Below, piece after piece: positions 1 through 12,160 of a DNA stretch of 64,000 nt. The notes beneath the pieces were generated by a model. It did not search any database, was not told where the DNA came from, and saw only the letters and a program-made list of their open reading frames with translations. The stretch's first letter is position 1; each line of letters starts with the position of its first letter. The DNA lies in NCBI GenBank assembly GCA_963681505.1, contig OY811975.1, positions 5,013,490 through 5,077,489 on the forward strand, in the 5' to 3' direction. A program made the position numbers and the translations under genes. The DNA is from Eunapius fragilis. Lineage: Eukaryota; Porifera; Demospongiae; Spongillida; Spongillidae.

Positions 1-1750
1 ACCTAATTTTTTTTTTTTTGTACTTGTGTGAAGATAAAATCATTCCTTCAATTGATTAGAGGATCAAGGGGTATGCGTAGAGAAAGATCATTTTCTCAAA
101 TCATTATTCCAGTGCTGTATGCCTTTACCACAAGGGCATGGTGGCATACATATAAATGTCATGTCCTGTACTATCTGCTCGTTATATTGTTTTACTTTGC
201 TTATTGTTCCAAACATTGCCATGAGTTTAAGTAGATCAAGATTGCACAGTTCAAGTGTGTGCCCAACTCTAAGCAACTTTTCAAACTCACAGCAGGCACA
301 TGCATGTAGGCATATACAGGCACACACATATGTGGACATTCATCTACTGTAAGTACCAGAGCTATCTTGCATGCACATTTTGTTAACTGCGAGCGGAGCC
401 GGCACAATTGACAACTAGTTTCTTATATACGTGTGTCAAAGGGATTTTTAAGTCGGCCCAATTCCTAAAATTATGTTTAATGTGTCAGCTCACATATAAA
501 TCCAATTGGCAAAAAACGTTCATCTGCTGTACACGCGGGTGTTGTACCCTCTGGGATGATGTTCAGACTTGGTCAAATAAATAACTTGATGGAAAAACAA
601 AAATAACTTCTGCTTTTCACACTGGAACTCCTCAGCTGCTCGGATAATGACAAATTAAAGTTTCGGCACTCTGATATAGCCATACGTTTGAGCATTTAGA
701 AGGGATTATCGTGGCGCTCAAAGCACCGCCAATTTCAATTAGTGGTGTAGGTGACTTCTTCATTGATTGTTATCTGTAAAACTATACAAGTGCTGTACCG
801 TATTGTAACAATGCATTTCTGTTTGTTGAAAAAAAAAAACAGAAAGCTATACTGACGCACAGACCATGGAAGAGCAGTGTACCTTGTGTATTTCCAAAAT
901 CACTGGCTCAACAATAGTGTTTGTTGAATAGTGACTGCGCTTGAACAAACATGGTACCACAAAAACACTTAGTTATAACAAAGCTTACCTTGTGATGAAG
1001 CGTAGCCGTTCTTACTAACCAAAACCCCGCCAGAATTGCATCGCAGAACGACTTCCCAATATTCTTTTTTGAGATTTCCTGACTTTTAATTTAATCCAAA
1101 AGTAAATGTAAAGGTTACTCAGATCACCTGGCGCTGGTTTTGGGTAGCGCAACCACGACGATTAAAATGGTACCTCCTTTAACCAAGTAATTTTCGTTTC
1201 GCGTCGGTAAGTATAGTCAGTCTCTCACAAAATTTTAATCTCAACGATTTTCAGAATCCGACTACCACTGTGGAACAGTTACTGTAGTATGCTCATTATA
1301 ATACCAAGTTGTTTTGGAATGTTTTCCACAGTATTCTGGGTAGATAAAAGCTTGGGACTGTTTTTACCATATATGATTGTGTTTTTATTTTAGGTCTAGG
1401 TTGGGAAGCAGAATGCTTCATCATATCGAGAAATCGCCCATACATTGGCGGTCATCTTGCATTTTATTTCAAATTGAATTCTAAATAACCTCGAAAAATA
1501 CTAAAAATTGGTCTGAATTTGAATTGTAGTTTTCATTGCGTTCCAATAAAGCAATTATATACAAAAATCAAGACAAAAAACTTCATTACCATCGTAGTCT
1601 CGTTCCCGGGTCTGGGGACGAAACTAGCTGGTAATTACAATTACTGCTCAATAACTTCAAATTAATGCAATTTTAATTGCGCTTCGTTAATAAATTCCTA
1701 TACTCAAGCCCCCACCCACCAGACAAGTGGTATGCACAAATAATAAAACT
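1..1750. other. intergenic, no gene recognised
   Basis: AT-rich sequence without a convincing coding region on either strand. The short open frames are under 85 codons, have no recognisable domain and overlap one another in several frames. Confidence 0.6.
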
Positions 1751-1751
1751 C

Positions 1752-2071
1752 GGGGCGGATCCGGGGGGGGGGGGGGGTGGGGGGGGGGGGGGTAAGCGCA
1801 CTCGGGGCACGTGCCCCCCCCCCCCCCCCACCATTTATAAATTCATAACTTTCGGGCCGCATTTTATTATAATAGCTGCACGACTTATTCAGTGATATCC
1901 GCACGCATAAACTCTACTACTGTACTGTATCCCGGGCCCCCCGATACGCGATCATACCCCCCCCCCCCCCCCCCCCCCCCCCTCCGCTCTTCGTATCGGG
2001 CCAGAAACCGACAACACCCGCACACACACCCCCCCACACCCCCACTAAAACCTGTATCCGCCGCTGCGCCG
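1752..2071 (+). mobile_element. non-autonomous repeat with poly-G/poly-C blocks, copy A
   Basis: The ends carry GGATCC/GTATCC-type motifs (GGCGGATCC at the left, TATCCGCCGCTG at the right) and the interior holds three long G or C runs. The unique parts between the runs match, in reverse orientation, the segment at about 43498-43859: both contain a TTCATAACTTT-like stretch, a sequence around CTCTACTA..GTACTATATCC, and a CTTCGTATCGGGCCAGAA-like stretch. Two dispersed copies with inverted terminal motifs suggest a small DNA transposon derivative. No coding capacity is seen. Confidence 0.55.
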
Positions 2072-2328
2072 TGACATATATATTACTCGTTTATCAAGGC
2101 AGTCTGATAAACTTAAGCGGTGCCCCCTACAGCCTTGGGAATCCTTGCATTGCCGTAGTTCTCTTTCAAGATATGTCTACCGTTTTATTATTTTTTATTG
2201 CACGCTTTAAGTACTGTGACGTCACGTTGAGAACCTCATAGCAGGGCCTGTACTTTTAAAACATAACCCTTGTTGTGTGGAAGTCCTGGTAGCAATTCAT
2301 GCATGTAGTGATGTATATTCAGGGTCTG

Positions 2329-2333
<5 letters not shown>

Positions 2334-2400
<67 letters not shown>
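2334..2400. repeat. (GT)n microsatellite
   Basis: Uninterrupted GT dinucleotide run. Confidence 0.97.
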
Positions 2401-2404
<4 letters not shown>

Positions 2405-2521
2405 GTTGCATGCTGATAAGGTTTCTTGACCACATCAGCAGCGGCCATGTTGTGTAAACAGATCCCAAATTGAATTGTCACATCTACATGTAGAGCCACG
2501 ACAATGTCCCATGGATGCCAT

Positions 2522-2638
<117 letters not shown>

Positions 2639-2857
2639 TGAATCATCATGAAAGTCCCCTGCTGTGCTGAGGCATTTGCCCATTGCGACAGAAATCAGTT
2701 TATATGGAGAGAACTGAAATGTTCACACTACCAAACAAATTCTATACATAACACACATACATGAAAAGTTTGATTCATGCACATGTTAGTGACCTCTGGC
2801 TGCCTCTGTTCTCTTCTCTAGACCTTACTCCAATATGGGTTGGTAGGCATGGCTCTG

Positions 2858-2859
<2 letters not shown>

Positions 2860-2950
<91 letters not shown>

Positions 2951-2955
2951 ACACG
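2860..2955. repeat. (CA)n microsatellite
   Basis: CA dinucleotide run with one A-rich interruption near its end. Confidence 0.96.
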
Positions 2956-2959
2956 GAGG

Positions 2960-3857
2960 AGGGGCACATTAAGATGGAAATCTGATATCAGCAGTAGTCT
3001 CCTGGGCAAGTGCCTTCATGAGGTCAGCATCTATTTCAAAAATCATGTAATAATACGCATTGCCCAAAACACATTCAAGTATAAACCCAGAAGCACAGTT
3101 TTAGGATTATCAGCTCTGTCAAATTTGTGGTTAACTGGACTAAGGTAGGTTACATAGTACATGTACTGCTTCATGCTGTGGCCTCGCTTGTGGTATACAT
3201 GTATAAAAGGACTATAAACTAGCATCAACTTCAAACCCACATGTTAAAAAGTCCTTCCTATTTTCAGGACTTATAGCCACACCATACACTGTACATGTAT
3301 GTGCTGTGTTGTATGTACTCAACTGGTATGTTGTATGAGGGGGGAGGAAAGGGGGTGGGGCATTGCCCCTGCACAAAGAGGGAGGGTGGTGGTGAGAAGT
3401 ACTAGACACCAGTGTACCATCCTCAGAATTTTTAAATTTAGGTGAGATCCCTTGGAGAAGCATGGGTTTATATGAAGCCATGTGTGTGAATAGCTCAGCA
3501 TATAAACTTTCCAGTGGCCCAGTCCTTACATCTATTGAGATAGGGTTTCACTGCCACTATCAAGGCTTCCTTCCAGTAAAAAGCTACAGACCCCTAGAAA
3601 TGGACCATGTACATAACAAAAAAACGCGCGCACAAGCCCACACACAGTTTGCTATGAAGAAATGCAAAGCCTCTCATTTAAGTCATTTAGCACATGGAAT
3701 GTAGAAATATGTGAGGTGGTGGCAAGCAGATAGGCCAGCTAATAGCTAATGCCTCTGCACTGCATGTAGGACACAGGAACTAGTGAGACACACCCACCCA
3801 TAATCAGAGTACTTGGTGCCATTGTTTCTGGATCACAGTGCCACATTGCAATCCAGT
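2960..3857. other. intergenic, no gene recognised
   Basis: No supported coding region, RNA gene or repeat structure is seen here. Confidence 0.5.
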
Positions 3858-4548
3858 AGGTACATCACACATACAACATACCCGTCCAGTGCATACAACA
3901 GTACAGACAACACACTTATATTCTTATGAACACACCAGTCCAGTACATAAAACACACTTGTACAGAACTTTCTACACACCAGACCAACACACTAGTCCAG
4001 TACATACAACACATCAGTCCAGTACATACAACACACCAGTCCAGTACATACAACACACCAGTCCAGTACATACAACACACCAGTCCAGTACATACAACAC
4101 ACCAGTCCAGTACATGCAACACACCAGTCCAGTACATACGATACACCAGTCCAGTACATACAACACACCAGTCCAGTACATACAACACACCAGTCCAGTA
4201 CATACAACACACCAGTCCAGTACATACAACACACCAGTCCAGTACATGCAACACACCAATCCAGTACATATGACACACCAGTCCAGTACATGCAACACAC
4301 CAGTCCAGTACATACAACACACCAGTCCAGTACATACAACACACCAGTCCATAACATGCAACACACCAGTCCAGTACATACAACACACCAGTCCAGTACA
4401 TGCAACACACCAGTCCAGTACATACGACACACCAGTCCAGTACATGCAACACACCAGTCCAGTACATACAACACACCAGTCCAGTACATGCTTGTAACAC
4501 GCCAGTCCTGTACATTAACAACACACCAAACCAGCAAACACCAGTCCA
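3858..4548. repeat. 22-bp minisatellite
   Basis: About 25-30 head-to-tail copies of a 22-base unit, ACCAGTCCAGTACATACAAC plus AC, with a few substitutions (for example ACATGC or ACATAC variants). The copies are most regular between 4000 and 4490 and decay at both edges. Because 22 is not a multiple of three and the unit lacks stop codons in several frames, spurious long open frames appear on both strands. Confidence 0.95.
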
Positions 4549-4674
4549 GTTGATAGGAACAGGCTGTGTTTTGATATGAAAGCCTTTGCACTTTTGTGGC
4601 TGCTGTTTTATAGGACTGGTACAACTTTTTTTCCAAGTTGCTGTCATGACTTGGATGCTCCAAATGCAACCTGG

Positions 4675-5110
<436 letters not shown>

Positions 5111-5346
5111 TATTCCAGAATACAGGAGAACCAATCAAAGCAGCTCATAACAATTTAACATAGATTAGGTCAGAGGTCATCAACAATAGTGTCCAGTGCA
5201 ATTGAGAGGTCATCAAAAATAGTGTCCAGTGCAATTGCCAAGTAGCCCTTGCAGTTTAAGTTAGTGGTATCTTCTTTGGATAACCTGAATACATCTGGTA
5301 ACAGCCCGGTGCTCACCAGTGTTTCAATTGTTGTGGCACAACAGAT

Positions 5347-5856
5347 GCTCTCCTCCACTCCCCTCCCTCCCCTCTTCTCCCTCCCATCTCTTCCCTCCCC
5401 TCTCTCCCTACCCTCTACCCTCCCCCGCTTCTCCCTCCCATCCCCCTCCTCCCTGCCTCTCCCCCCACTCCTCCCTCCACTCTCATCTCCTGCACTCCCC
5501 TCCCTCCCCTCTTCTCCCTCCCATCTCCTCTCCTCCCTCCCTCCCTCTCCTCTCCTCCATCCCTCCATCCCTCCCTCTCTTCTCCTCCCTCTCTCCCTCT
5601 CCTCTTCTCCCCTCCCTCTCCTCTCCTCCCTCCCCTCTCTTCCCTCCCCTGTCCTCCCACCTCTCCCTCTCCTCCCTCCTCTCATCCTTCCCTCCCTCTC
5701 CTCCCTGCCCTACCTCCTCTCTCCCCTCCCCTTTCTCCCTCCTCTCCCCCTCGTCACTCCTCCCTCTCCTCTGCTCCTCCTCTCCTCTCTCCCTCCCTCC
5801 CTCCTCCCCTCTCCTCACTCTCCTTCTTCCTCCCCTCCCTTCTCCCTCCCCTCCTT
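5347..5856. repeat. CT-rich low-complexity tract
   Basis: About 500 bases almost wholly of C and T built from CTCCCTCC-type units, with strong strand asymmetry. The Pro/Ser/Leu-rich and Arg/Glu/Gly-rich open frames here are composition artefacts. Confidence 0.93.
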
Positions 5857-7468
5857 AATAATTCTGTTTACACTTATAACTACACTGTCAAAGTACTGCT
5901 CATACACATCACAAGTACAGTCCTATTGTGAATCAGCACCTTCATGTAATGGCACTTTGAGTGGGTGCCGTCAGGGGATGTATACTTATGGTAACTCTGA
6001 ACATTGATAGAATGCCTTCCTTTTCTTACGTATAGCCACCAGAAGGCTTCCATAGACTCTGCAACGTTTCTGGAGCTGGTCAACGTGGTGTTACATCTAG
6101 GCTATGTGACCGAACAAAGCAACAGAAGCCGCATTATGCAAAGCAAAGCCGTTTATTGTGTGATGAAAAAAAAGTATGATTGCATCTGAATAGTGTTTCT
6201 GTACAGTGTAGTTTACGATGCGGCATACCAACCCAGAGCCGGCGGAAGGTCTAAATTTCAACCCAGGCAAGAGGAGGAAGCTTTTTAAGTATGTGTCATG
6301 AAACTAGGTTGTTTTTTTAATAGTACGTATAGCCGTATATTTATTTATTTATTTAAGATTTTAAAAGATAAACCTTCATTGAGACACTAGGAGTCAATAA
6401 ACCTAGCTAGCATGGCCATGGCCCTTACATTATTTGGCTCTCTCCAGGACGATGCTGAGCCTACCGTACAGAGCCGATCGCGACACAGCCGAAGACTTGG
6501 AACGAGCCGTGCTTATTTAATTTACTTTTTAAGCCCAAAAATCTACCCAGGCAATTGCCTGGGTTGCCTGCTGCGCTCCGCCGGCCATGCTGAACCGTCT
6601 TGAGAATTTGTCTGTGCTTGGTACGATATCCGAATATAAATTGGCTACGCGTTATTAAGGGTTGCGATATGAAGAGTGCGCATATAGTCTCTACTATGAC
6701 AATACACCAGTTAAATGGGAGGGATCAACAGGTATTTGATGTTAAATGAACAAGATGCAGCTCTCTCAAAAAACACCATATTAATGAGGCCATGGCGCAT
6801 CTAGCCGCAATGGCTTACGGTATTGTCTAATTATGGACCCTTTTGTCCAGCCATATGTATACAGGGCACGATAAAAATAACTACAAGTTATTAATTTGTA
6901 TTACGATGCCCATGGATTACATCAGCTGGTAAGCGCCATTTTTTTTCTGCAGTGAATTCTATTATGGCCAACAGAGGACCTTGTTCACTTTTAAATTGTT
7001 AGGAAGGAACATATTAAGAGAAATAAATTATATTCAGCTGTCATAAAATACTAGAATGTATGAAGAGTAGTAATCCTATGGCGCAACTAGAAATATCTTT
7101 ATGTGTCAATAATTATTCTTTGTGGAATATTGTAATGAGGTCAAAAAAATAGCACATTGCATACTTGTCTATGGGAAGCACTATTTTGCTTTTTGGAAGC
7201 GAAAAGTTCAATATAAAGGGATACATTTTTTTACTGATTTGATGAACTGTGATACTGATTGAGATAGATCCGTTGGCGCAAGTGTTGTATCACCTAGGGC
7301 TGGTTAGTTATTATCAAGTATTATAATTTTCCGTACAAAATCAATAGAACAGTTCTTGAATATTACACAAAAGTAAAAAACGGAACAATCAAACAAAAAT
7401 CATATTTAAACCTTGGTAAACAATAGCAACAGCATACAATTACAAATGACCAAAATCCAGACTTTCAG
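5857..7468. other. intergenic, no gene recognised
   Basis: No supported gene. A pair of GCCGGCGGA motifs in opposite orientation near 6239 and 6585 and a CCAGGCAATTGCCTGG palindrome near 6547 hint at an old inverted-repeat element of about 350 bases, but the arms are too diverged to be sure. Confidence 0.45.
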
Positions 7469-7668
7469 NNNNNNNNNNNNNNNNNNNNNNNNNNNNNNNN
7501 NNNNNNNNNNNNNNNNNNNNNNNNNNNNNNNNNNNNNNNNNNNNNNNNNNNNNNNNNNNNNNNNNNNNNNNNNNNNNNNNNNNNNNNNNNNNNNNNNNNN
7601 NNNNNNNNNNNNNNNNNNNNNNNNNNNNNNNNNNNNNNNNNNNNNNNNNNNNNNNNNNNNNNNNNNNN
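7469..7668. other. assembly gap (200 N)
   Basis: Exactly 200 undetermined bases, so the gap length is probably a placeholder. Confidence 0.99.
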
Positions 7669-7745
7669 AACTGGTACATTCACAGCAATGCTGAGGGTGG
7701 TGGGAACCTCAGGGACTGTTTCAATGGGAAGATGTCCTATCAATG

Positions 7746-7865
7746 GTGGGGGGGGAGGGGGGGGGGGGGGGATATTGTACCCACTTGGACCTACTCACCC
7801 CCAACCCCACCTTCACACACAATTCAGATCAGGTTGTAATAGTTGCTATAGCCCCAAGTGTACAA

Positions 7866-7940
<75 letters not shown>

Positions 7941-7974
7941 CGTACTCAGCCACCAGTTCACGCATACCCACAAT

Positions 7975-8021
<47 letters not shown>
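7746..8021. repeat. poly-G run and (CA)n microsatellites
   Basis: A G-rich run at 7746-7771 is followed by (CA)n tracts at about 7867-7942 and 7978-8019, broken by a short non-repetitive stretch. Confidence 0.93.
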
Positions 8022-8023
<2 letters not shown>

Positions 8024-8144
8024 TTCAAGTGCCCTCAATTCATGATTTCTAGGGTTGTGATGGTGCCCAACCCCTTGCCCCCTCCTCCCCCTCCCTACTC
8101 CCAGAGTACTAACCCCTCTCCTCTATCTCCTCTCTGCTGGCTAC

Positions 8145-8552
8145 CTGCTTAGACCCTGTGGTTGGTTGGATGGCCTGGTTCTCATCACTGATGGCCATCA
8201 TCAGTTCCACCAGATTAAGCTTGTTGTCGCTGTTGTGTTCGGGATGAGGAGGGGGCGGAGGCTGGGAGGGAGGGGCCACACCTTCCACCTCCCCCTCATA
8301 ACACTCTTCGACCTGCTCTGCCTCTCTGCCCAACCTCCTCCCCATCCTCCCCCTGTTGTTGCTGCTCTCCTTCGTCTTCGACGTGTTCTGGTTCCTCTTC
8401 GACAGTCCCTTCAACCTCCTCCTCCACCCATCTCCTCCCTCCTCCTCTTCCTCATCCATTTTCTCCTCTTGCTCTTCTTCTTCTCGTCTTTTTCCTCCTC
8501 TCCCTCCTCCTCCTCCCCATCCCTCTTTGTCTTCAAAGTCCTCGTCATAGTC
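8145..8552 (-). CDS. candidate exon of a charged protein, possibly WDR60-like
   Basis: Read on the minus strand, an acceptor-like CATGTCAG precedes a 136-codon open stretch that ends at a donor-like CAG|GTAGCC; both edges are phase 0. It begins DYDEDFEDKEG, continues through Gly-rich and Glu-rich low complexity, and ends with a more complex segment containing LNLVELMMAISDENQAIQ. An acidic Y-x-DxFED block followed by an Ala/Met-x-x-EN helix is what I recall from the N-terminal half of the dynein-2 intermediate chain WDR60 (DYNC2I1), which acts in intraflagellar transport. That identity is tentative; no WD40 repeats are seen in the window. Other candidate exons with matching phase lie at 9763-9825 and 10934-11130. 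Confidence 0.35.
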
Positions 8553-8635
8553 CTGACATGGCACACGTACAGATGCAGGAGGTAACAAATTAATCCACCA
8601 TGATCACAGACACACCATTAAACCTTGCTAGAGGT

Positions 8636-8810
8636 ACACACACACACACACACACAAACACACACATGCACAAACACACATGCACACAAACATACACACA
8701 CAAATACACACAAACACACACAAACACATACACACATATGCACACAAACACACACACAAATGCACGCACACACAAACACACACACACACACGCACACACA
8801 TGCATAATGC
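8636..8810. repeat. imperfect (CA)n microsatellite
   Basis: CA-rich tract with frequent AAACA, ATGCA and ATACA interruptions, so it is older or less stable than the pure CA runs nearby. Confidence 0.93.
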
Positions 8811-9137
8811 AAGCGTTGCATGTTTACCAACATGCATGAGGTGCAAGCATCACTAATAGATGCAACAGCTGTATACCTCTACGGTCAGAGGACATGCTGA
8901 ATACACACTACTACAATCAGGAGAATGGCTCTGCTTGGTTGCTGGCTGCCTACACAGCTGCTTATCGAGAACTGTGGTCACATCACAACATTATAAGCCA
9001 GGGAAGGAGGGTGTGGTCATGCAGTAAGACAGGGGAGGAGGGTGTGGTCAGTGTGTGCGATGCACGTTATGCTTCTTCTGTTCTCTCTTTTTTTTTTTAA
9101 GTTCTTTTTTTTTTCTACTTTCTCTTCTTCCCCCAGT

Positions 9138-9163
9138 GAGGTAGGTGTGGTCTCACAAGGGGT
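9138..9163 (+). repeat. left copy of a 26-bp perfect inverted repeat
   Basis: The 26 bases beginning GAGGTAGGTGTGG are the exact reverse complement of 9740-9765. In the right copy the minus strand reads as a splice donor following an exon (AAAGAG|GTAGGT). The segment between the two copies holds an oppositely oriented candidate exon. Confidence 0.9.
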
Positions 9164-9289
9164 GGGTATGGTTGGGTGATATGGTGTCTGCATGATCAAA
9201 TGTTATGCTGCTCATGGTGGTCACATGTCAATGCATGCTGGTATTGATCATGTGTGTGTGACCCCATGACACAGCTGTGGCTATGCTCA

Positions 9290-9301
9290 ACACACACACA
9301 C

Positions 9302-9358
<57 letters not shown>
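9290..9358. repeat. (CA)n microsatellite
   Basis: CA run with two ACATA interruptions at its left side. Confidence 0.95.
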
Positions 9359-9360
<2 letters not shown>

Positions 9361-9371
9361 GGAGCAGTCAG

Positions 9372-9449
9372 CCAATTGTTGAAAAGATGATGGAAGTGAG
9401 AGATGGAGGCAACAGTGATGAATATGGTTATGAGGATGAGAAATTTGAA
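9372..9449 (+). CDS. candidate exon in reversed orientation
   Basis: On the plus strand an acceptor-like AGTCAG precedes 26 open codons that end at a strong donor, TTTGAA|GTGAGT; both edges are phase 0. The peptide ends NSDEYGYEDEKFE. Its orientation is opposite to the neighbouring phase-0 exons of the charged minus-strand gene. If the segment between the 26-bp inverted repeats were flipped, this exon would lie directly before the DYDEDFEDKEG exon and give an acidic Y-x-YEDxFE-DYDxDFED run of the kind expected in WDR60-like proteins. Inversion in the genome or in the assembly is inferred. Confidence 0.35.
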
Positions 9450-9483
9450 GTGAGTTATGCAGGGGTCATAGCCACTGGTCTGG

Positions 9484-9740
9484 CCAGGTAGGTACATGGT
9501 AACCTCACTGGGGTACGCGGTAACCTCACTGGGGTACGTGGTAACCTCACTGGGGTACGTGGTAACCTCACTGGGGTACGTGGTAACCTCACTGGGGTAC
9601 GTGGTAACCTCACTGGGGTACGTGGTAACCTCACTGGACCTCACTGGGGTACGTGGTAACCTCACCGGGGTCACAGGGACACATAGTAACCTCACTGGGG
9701 TACATGGTAACTTCACTGGGGTAGGTGGTAACCTCACTGA
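9484..9740. repeat. 21-bp minisatellite
   Basis: About eleven copies of a 21-base unit, ACCTCACTGGGGTACGTGGT plus A; the first eight are nearly identical and the last three are diverged. As 21 is a multiple of three, long open frames appear on both strands. Confidence 0.95.
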
Positions 9741-9765
9741 CCCCTTGTGAGACCACACCTACCTC
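9740..9765 (-). repeat. right copy of the 26-bp inverted repeat
   Basis: Exact reverse complement of 9138-9163. On the minus strand it contains the donor site of the candidate exon at 9763-9825. Confidence 0.9.
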
Positions 9766-9825
9766 TTTAAACTCCTCCTCCTCTCCTTCCCTCTCATCCT
9801 CCCTCCTCCTTGCTTCACTGTTTTC
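9763..9825 (-). CDS. candidate exon, Arg/Glu-rich
   Basis: On the minus strand a good acceptor (TTTCGCCATTGCAG) is followed by 21 open codons and a consensus donor (AAAGAG|GTAGGT), both phase 0. The peptide is ENSEARRREDEREGEEEEFKE in one-letter terms apart from its last residue context, strongly charged like the exons at 8145-8552 and 10934-11130, with which it agrees in strand and phase. Confidence 0.35.
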
Positions 9826-10109
9826 CTGCAATGGCGAAAATGGTATGATAGAGGCTCCACAAGGCCCACTGGGAGATGACCACTCCCTCACTCCCCCCTC
9901 CCTTCCTCCCCCTCCCCTCCCTCCCTCATCCCACCTTCCTTCTACTGCATCTCACCACACCCCTTACTCTCCCAGTTCTTTCTCTGCCCACCCCCACACC
10001 CCAAACTGTCGCACCATATTTCACACACCATATGGTACATGTACATGTATGTGTGCACAGGTGGGCACAGGTGGTTAACACAGGCAGATGTCACCACCAT
10101 CACTCTATC

Positions 10110-10270
10110 CACAAGCTCACCTCATCCTCAGTCCAGTACAATCAACTCATCCCCAGACCAATCAACCCATCCCCAGACCATCACAATCTCCCCGGACCAG
10201 TATAATCAACTCCAGCACATTTCTCATCCCCAGTCTGGAAAAATCACCCCATCCCCAGACCAGTACCTCT
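10110..10270. repeat. degenerate CCCCAGACCA repeats
   Basis: Several loose copies of a CATCCCCAGACCA-containing unit of about 16-20 bases; too diverged for a fixed period. Confidence 0.6.
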
Positions 10271-10317
10271 GACTGCTCAGATTTCTCATCCTTATTCTTA
10301 TCCTTTCTCTACATTGA

Positions 10318-10420
10318 GGAGAGGGAGAGAGAGAGAGAGGGAGGGAGGGAGGGAGGGAGGGAAGGAGGGAGGGAGGGAGGGAGGGAGGGAGGGAGGGAGG
10401 GAGGGAGGGAGGGAGGGAAA
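10318..10420. repeat. (GGGA)n microsatellite
   Basis: GAGA run grading into a regular GGGA tetranucleotide run. Confidence 0.95.
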
Positions 10421-10682
10421 AGGAGGAGTGAAGAGAACCAGAGAGCGAACAATAGAAATGGAATCAAGGAGACACACATAAATAGCTGGTGCTCAGGTGG
10501 CTAACATTTACACACTACTGGCATGTAATGTAACTGCATGTACATACATCTACCAGCATTAGACAAAATCATTCCCAAACCATTATGCTCCCAAGTGCCC
10601 TGTCTGTTATGGTAAATGTTCCATTAGCACTGATGGAAACTTGATAATCACAAACCACCCAATGAGGTACATGTGAAGAGCT

Positions 10683-10930
10683 CCCCCCCCCCCCCCCCCC
10701 CCCCCCCAACAAGAGGGCCATTGTTGCAATACCATCCAGGGTCCATGTCACCCACCCACCTACTCACTCACCCATCCACTCACCCACTCATTCACTAATA
10801 ACTTAACCACTCACTCACCCACTCATTCACTCACTCACACCATCACTAACTTAAGCACTCACCCACCCACTCACTCCCCACCTACTCACCCACTCACCCA
10901 CCCACTCACTCCCTCACCCACCCACCCATT
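10683..10930. repeat. poly-C run and CACYCA low-complexity tract
   Basis: A C run at 10683-10707 is followed from 10748 to 10930 by CACTCACCCA-type simple sequence. Confidence 0.9.
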
Positions 10931-10933
10931 CAC

Positions 10934-11500
10934 CTTGCTCTTCTCCACTGCCTCCTGCTGCTTCCTTCTCTCCCTCTCCATCACAGCACTGGCAATCGGG
11001 GCCCCAGGCTCATCCGACCTGAGCGAGCTGATACTAGCACTCTGCAGCTTGTCCTTAGACTTGGAACCCTCCTTCTGTAGCCTCCCCTCCTCCTTCAGAG
11101 GTCTCCTGCCCTCTTTGCTGTCCTTTCGACCCCTCCTTCAAATGCTCTTCCATCTTAGCTGCCTCGTGCTGGACTCCCCCCCTTTCTTCTTAGGCTTCTC
11201 CCCTTTCTTCCTAAACTCCTCCCCTTTCATCTTAGGCACCTCCCCTTTATTCCTAGACTCCTCCCCTTTCTTCATAGGCTCCTCTCCTTTCTTCCTAGGC
11301 TCCTCCCCTTTCTTTCTGGACTCCTCCCCTTTCCTCTTGGGCTCCTCCCCTTTCTTCCTAGACTCCTCTGCTTTTGTCTTGGGCTCCTCCCTTTTCTTTT
11401 TGGACTCCTCCTTCCTGGGCTCCTCCCCTTTCTTCCTTGGCTCCTCCTCTTTGTGCCTTGCCCCCCTCGACTCCTCTCCCTCCTGACCCCTCTGGTGGGT
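10934..11500 (-). CDS. candidate exon(s), Lys/Glu-rich repeats
   Basis: The minus strand holds about ten copies of a KKGEE(P/S)R-type block in one frame (11200-11500, period near 30 bases), then, in a different frame, a less repetitive stretch that includes LQSASISSLRSDEPGAP and MERERRKQQEAVEKSK and ends at a donor, AGCAAG|GTGAAT, in phase 0 at 10934. The frame changes between the two parts, so there is either an unseen intron, a frameshift, or a pseudogene. A charged Lys/Glu N-terminus would fit a WDR60-like gene with the exons at 9763-9825 and 8145-8552, but this remains tentative. Confidence 0.3.
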
Positions 11501-11761
11501 TTCGTTTGGTTCGCGCTGGGCACGCCCACCTCTGGTCGGCTCTGCTCCCTGGGGTGCAGGGGTCCCTCCTACCCCCTTCTTAGAGGCATGACTGCTGCTT
11601 CCCTTAGCCCCCTCTTCACCTGGTGGTGGGGGTTCAGGGCCGGCGGTGTGAGGTGGCTTTCCCCTGGCTGGTCTTCCCTCCTCTGGCCTTGAGGTGGTCT
11701 TGGAGGGCTTTGGGGAACTCTTAGCAAGGGGAGACCTGGTGAGGGGGCAGCAGTAAAAGAT

Positions 11762-12010
11762 GATAATCGACAGTTAACAGAGTAGACATAATGGATCAGG
11801 AGTATACAGAGATGTCAGGAGTATACAGAGATGTCAGGAGTATACAGAGATGTCAGGAGTATACAGAGATGTCAGGGGAGTATACAGAGATGATCAGGAG
11901 TATACGGAGATGATCCGGAATACAAAGATGATCCGGAAGGGGGGGGGGGGGTATGCCGATAAGATCAGGAGTATACAGAGATAATCAGGAGTATACAGAG
12001 ATTAGCAGGA
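11762..12010. repeat. 19-bp minisatellite
   Basis: Copies of a 19-20 base unit, GTATACAGAGATGTCAGGA, six or so well preserved at 11799-11910 and more diverged ones (with ATGATC or ATAATC) to 12010, interrupted by a G run at 11940-11951. Confidence 0.93.
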
Positions 12011-12160
12011 ATATATAGATACATTTCATCAGCAGACAAGCACAATAAAGTGATGATCGGCAGCACGCAGAGATGATCAAGAACATACGATCACCAACGT
12101 GTACGCACGACAGTACATTGGAGTGGAGAGAAAAAAGAAGACACGTCACTGCACACATAA

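Noticed and set aside
3858-4548. Possible CRISPR array
   Set aside because: Units are head-to-tail without unique spacers, and the window is eukaryotic. The same holds for the 21-bp, 19-bp, 29-bp and 48-bp arrays.
5170-5346. Minus-strand peptide ending in a duplicated ALDTI.DDL motif as a terminal exon
   Set aside because: It looks complex, but on the minus strand it is preceded by purine-rich low complexity with no proper acceptor, and half of it is a 35-base direct repeat. No family was recognised.
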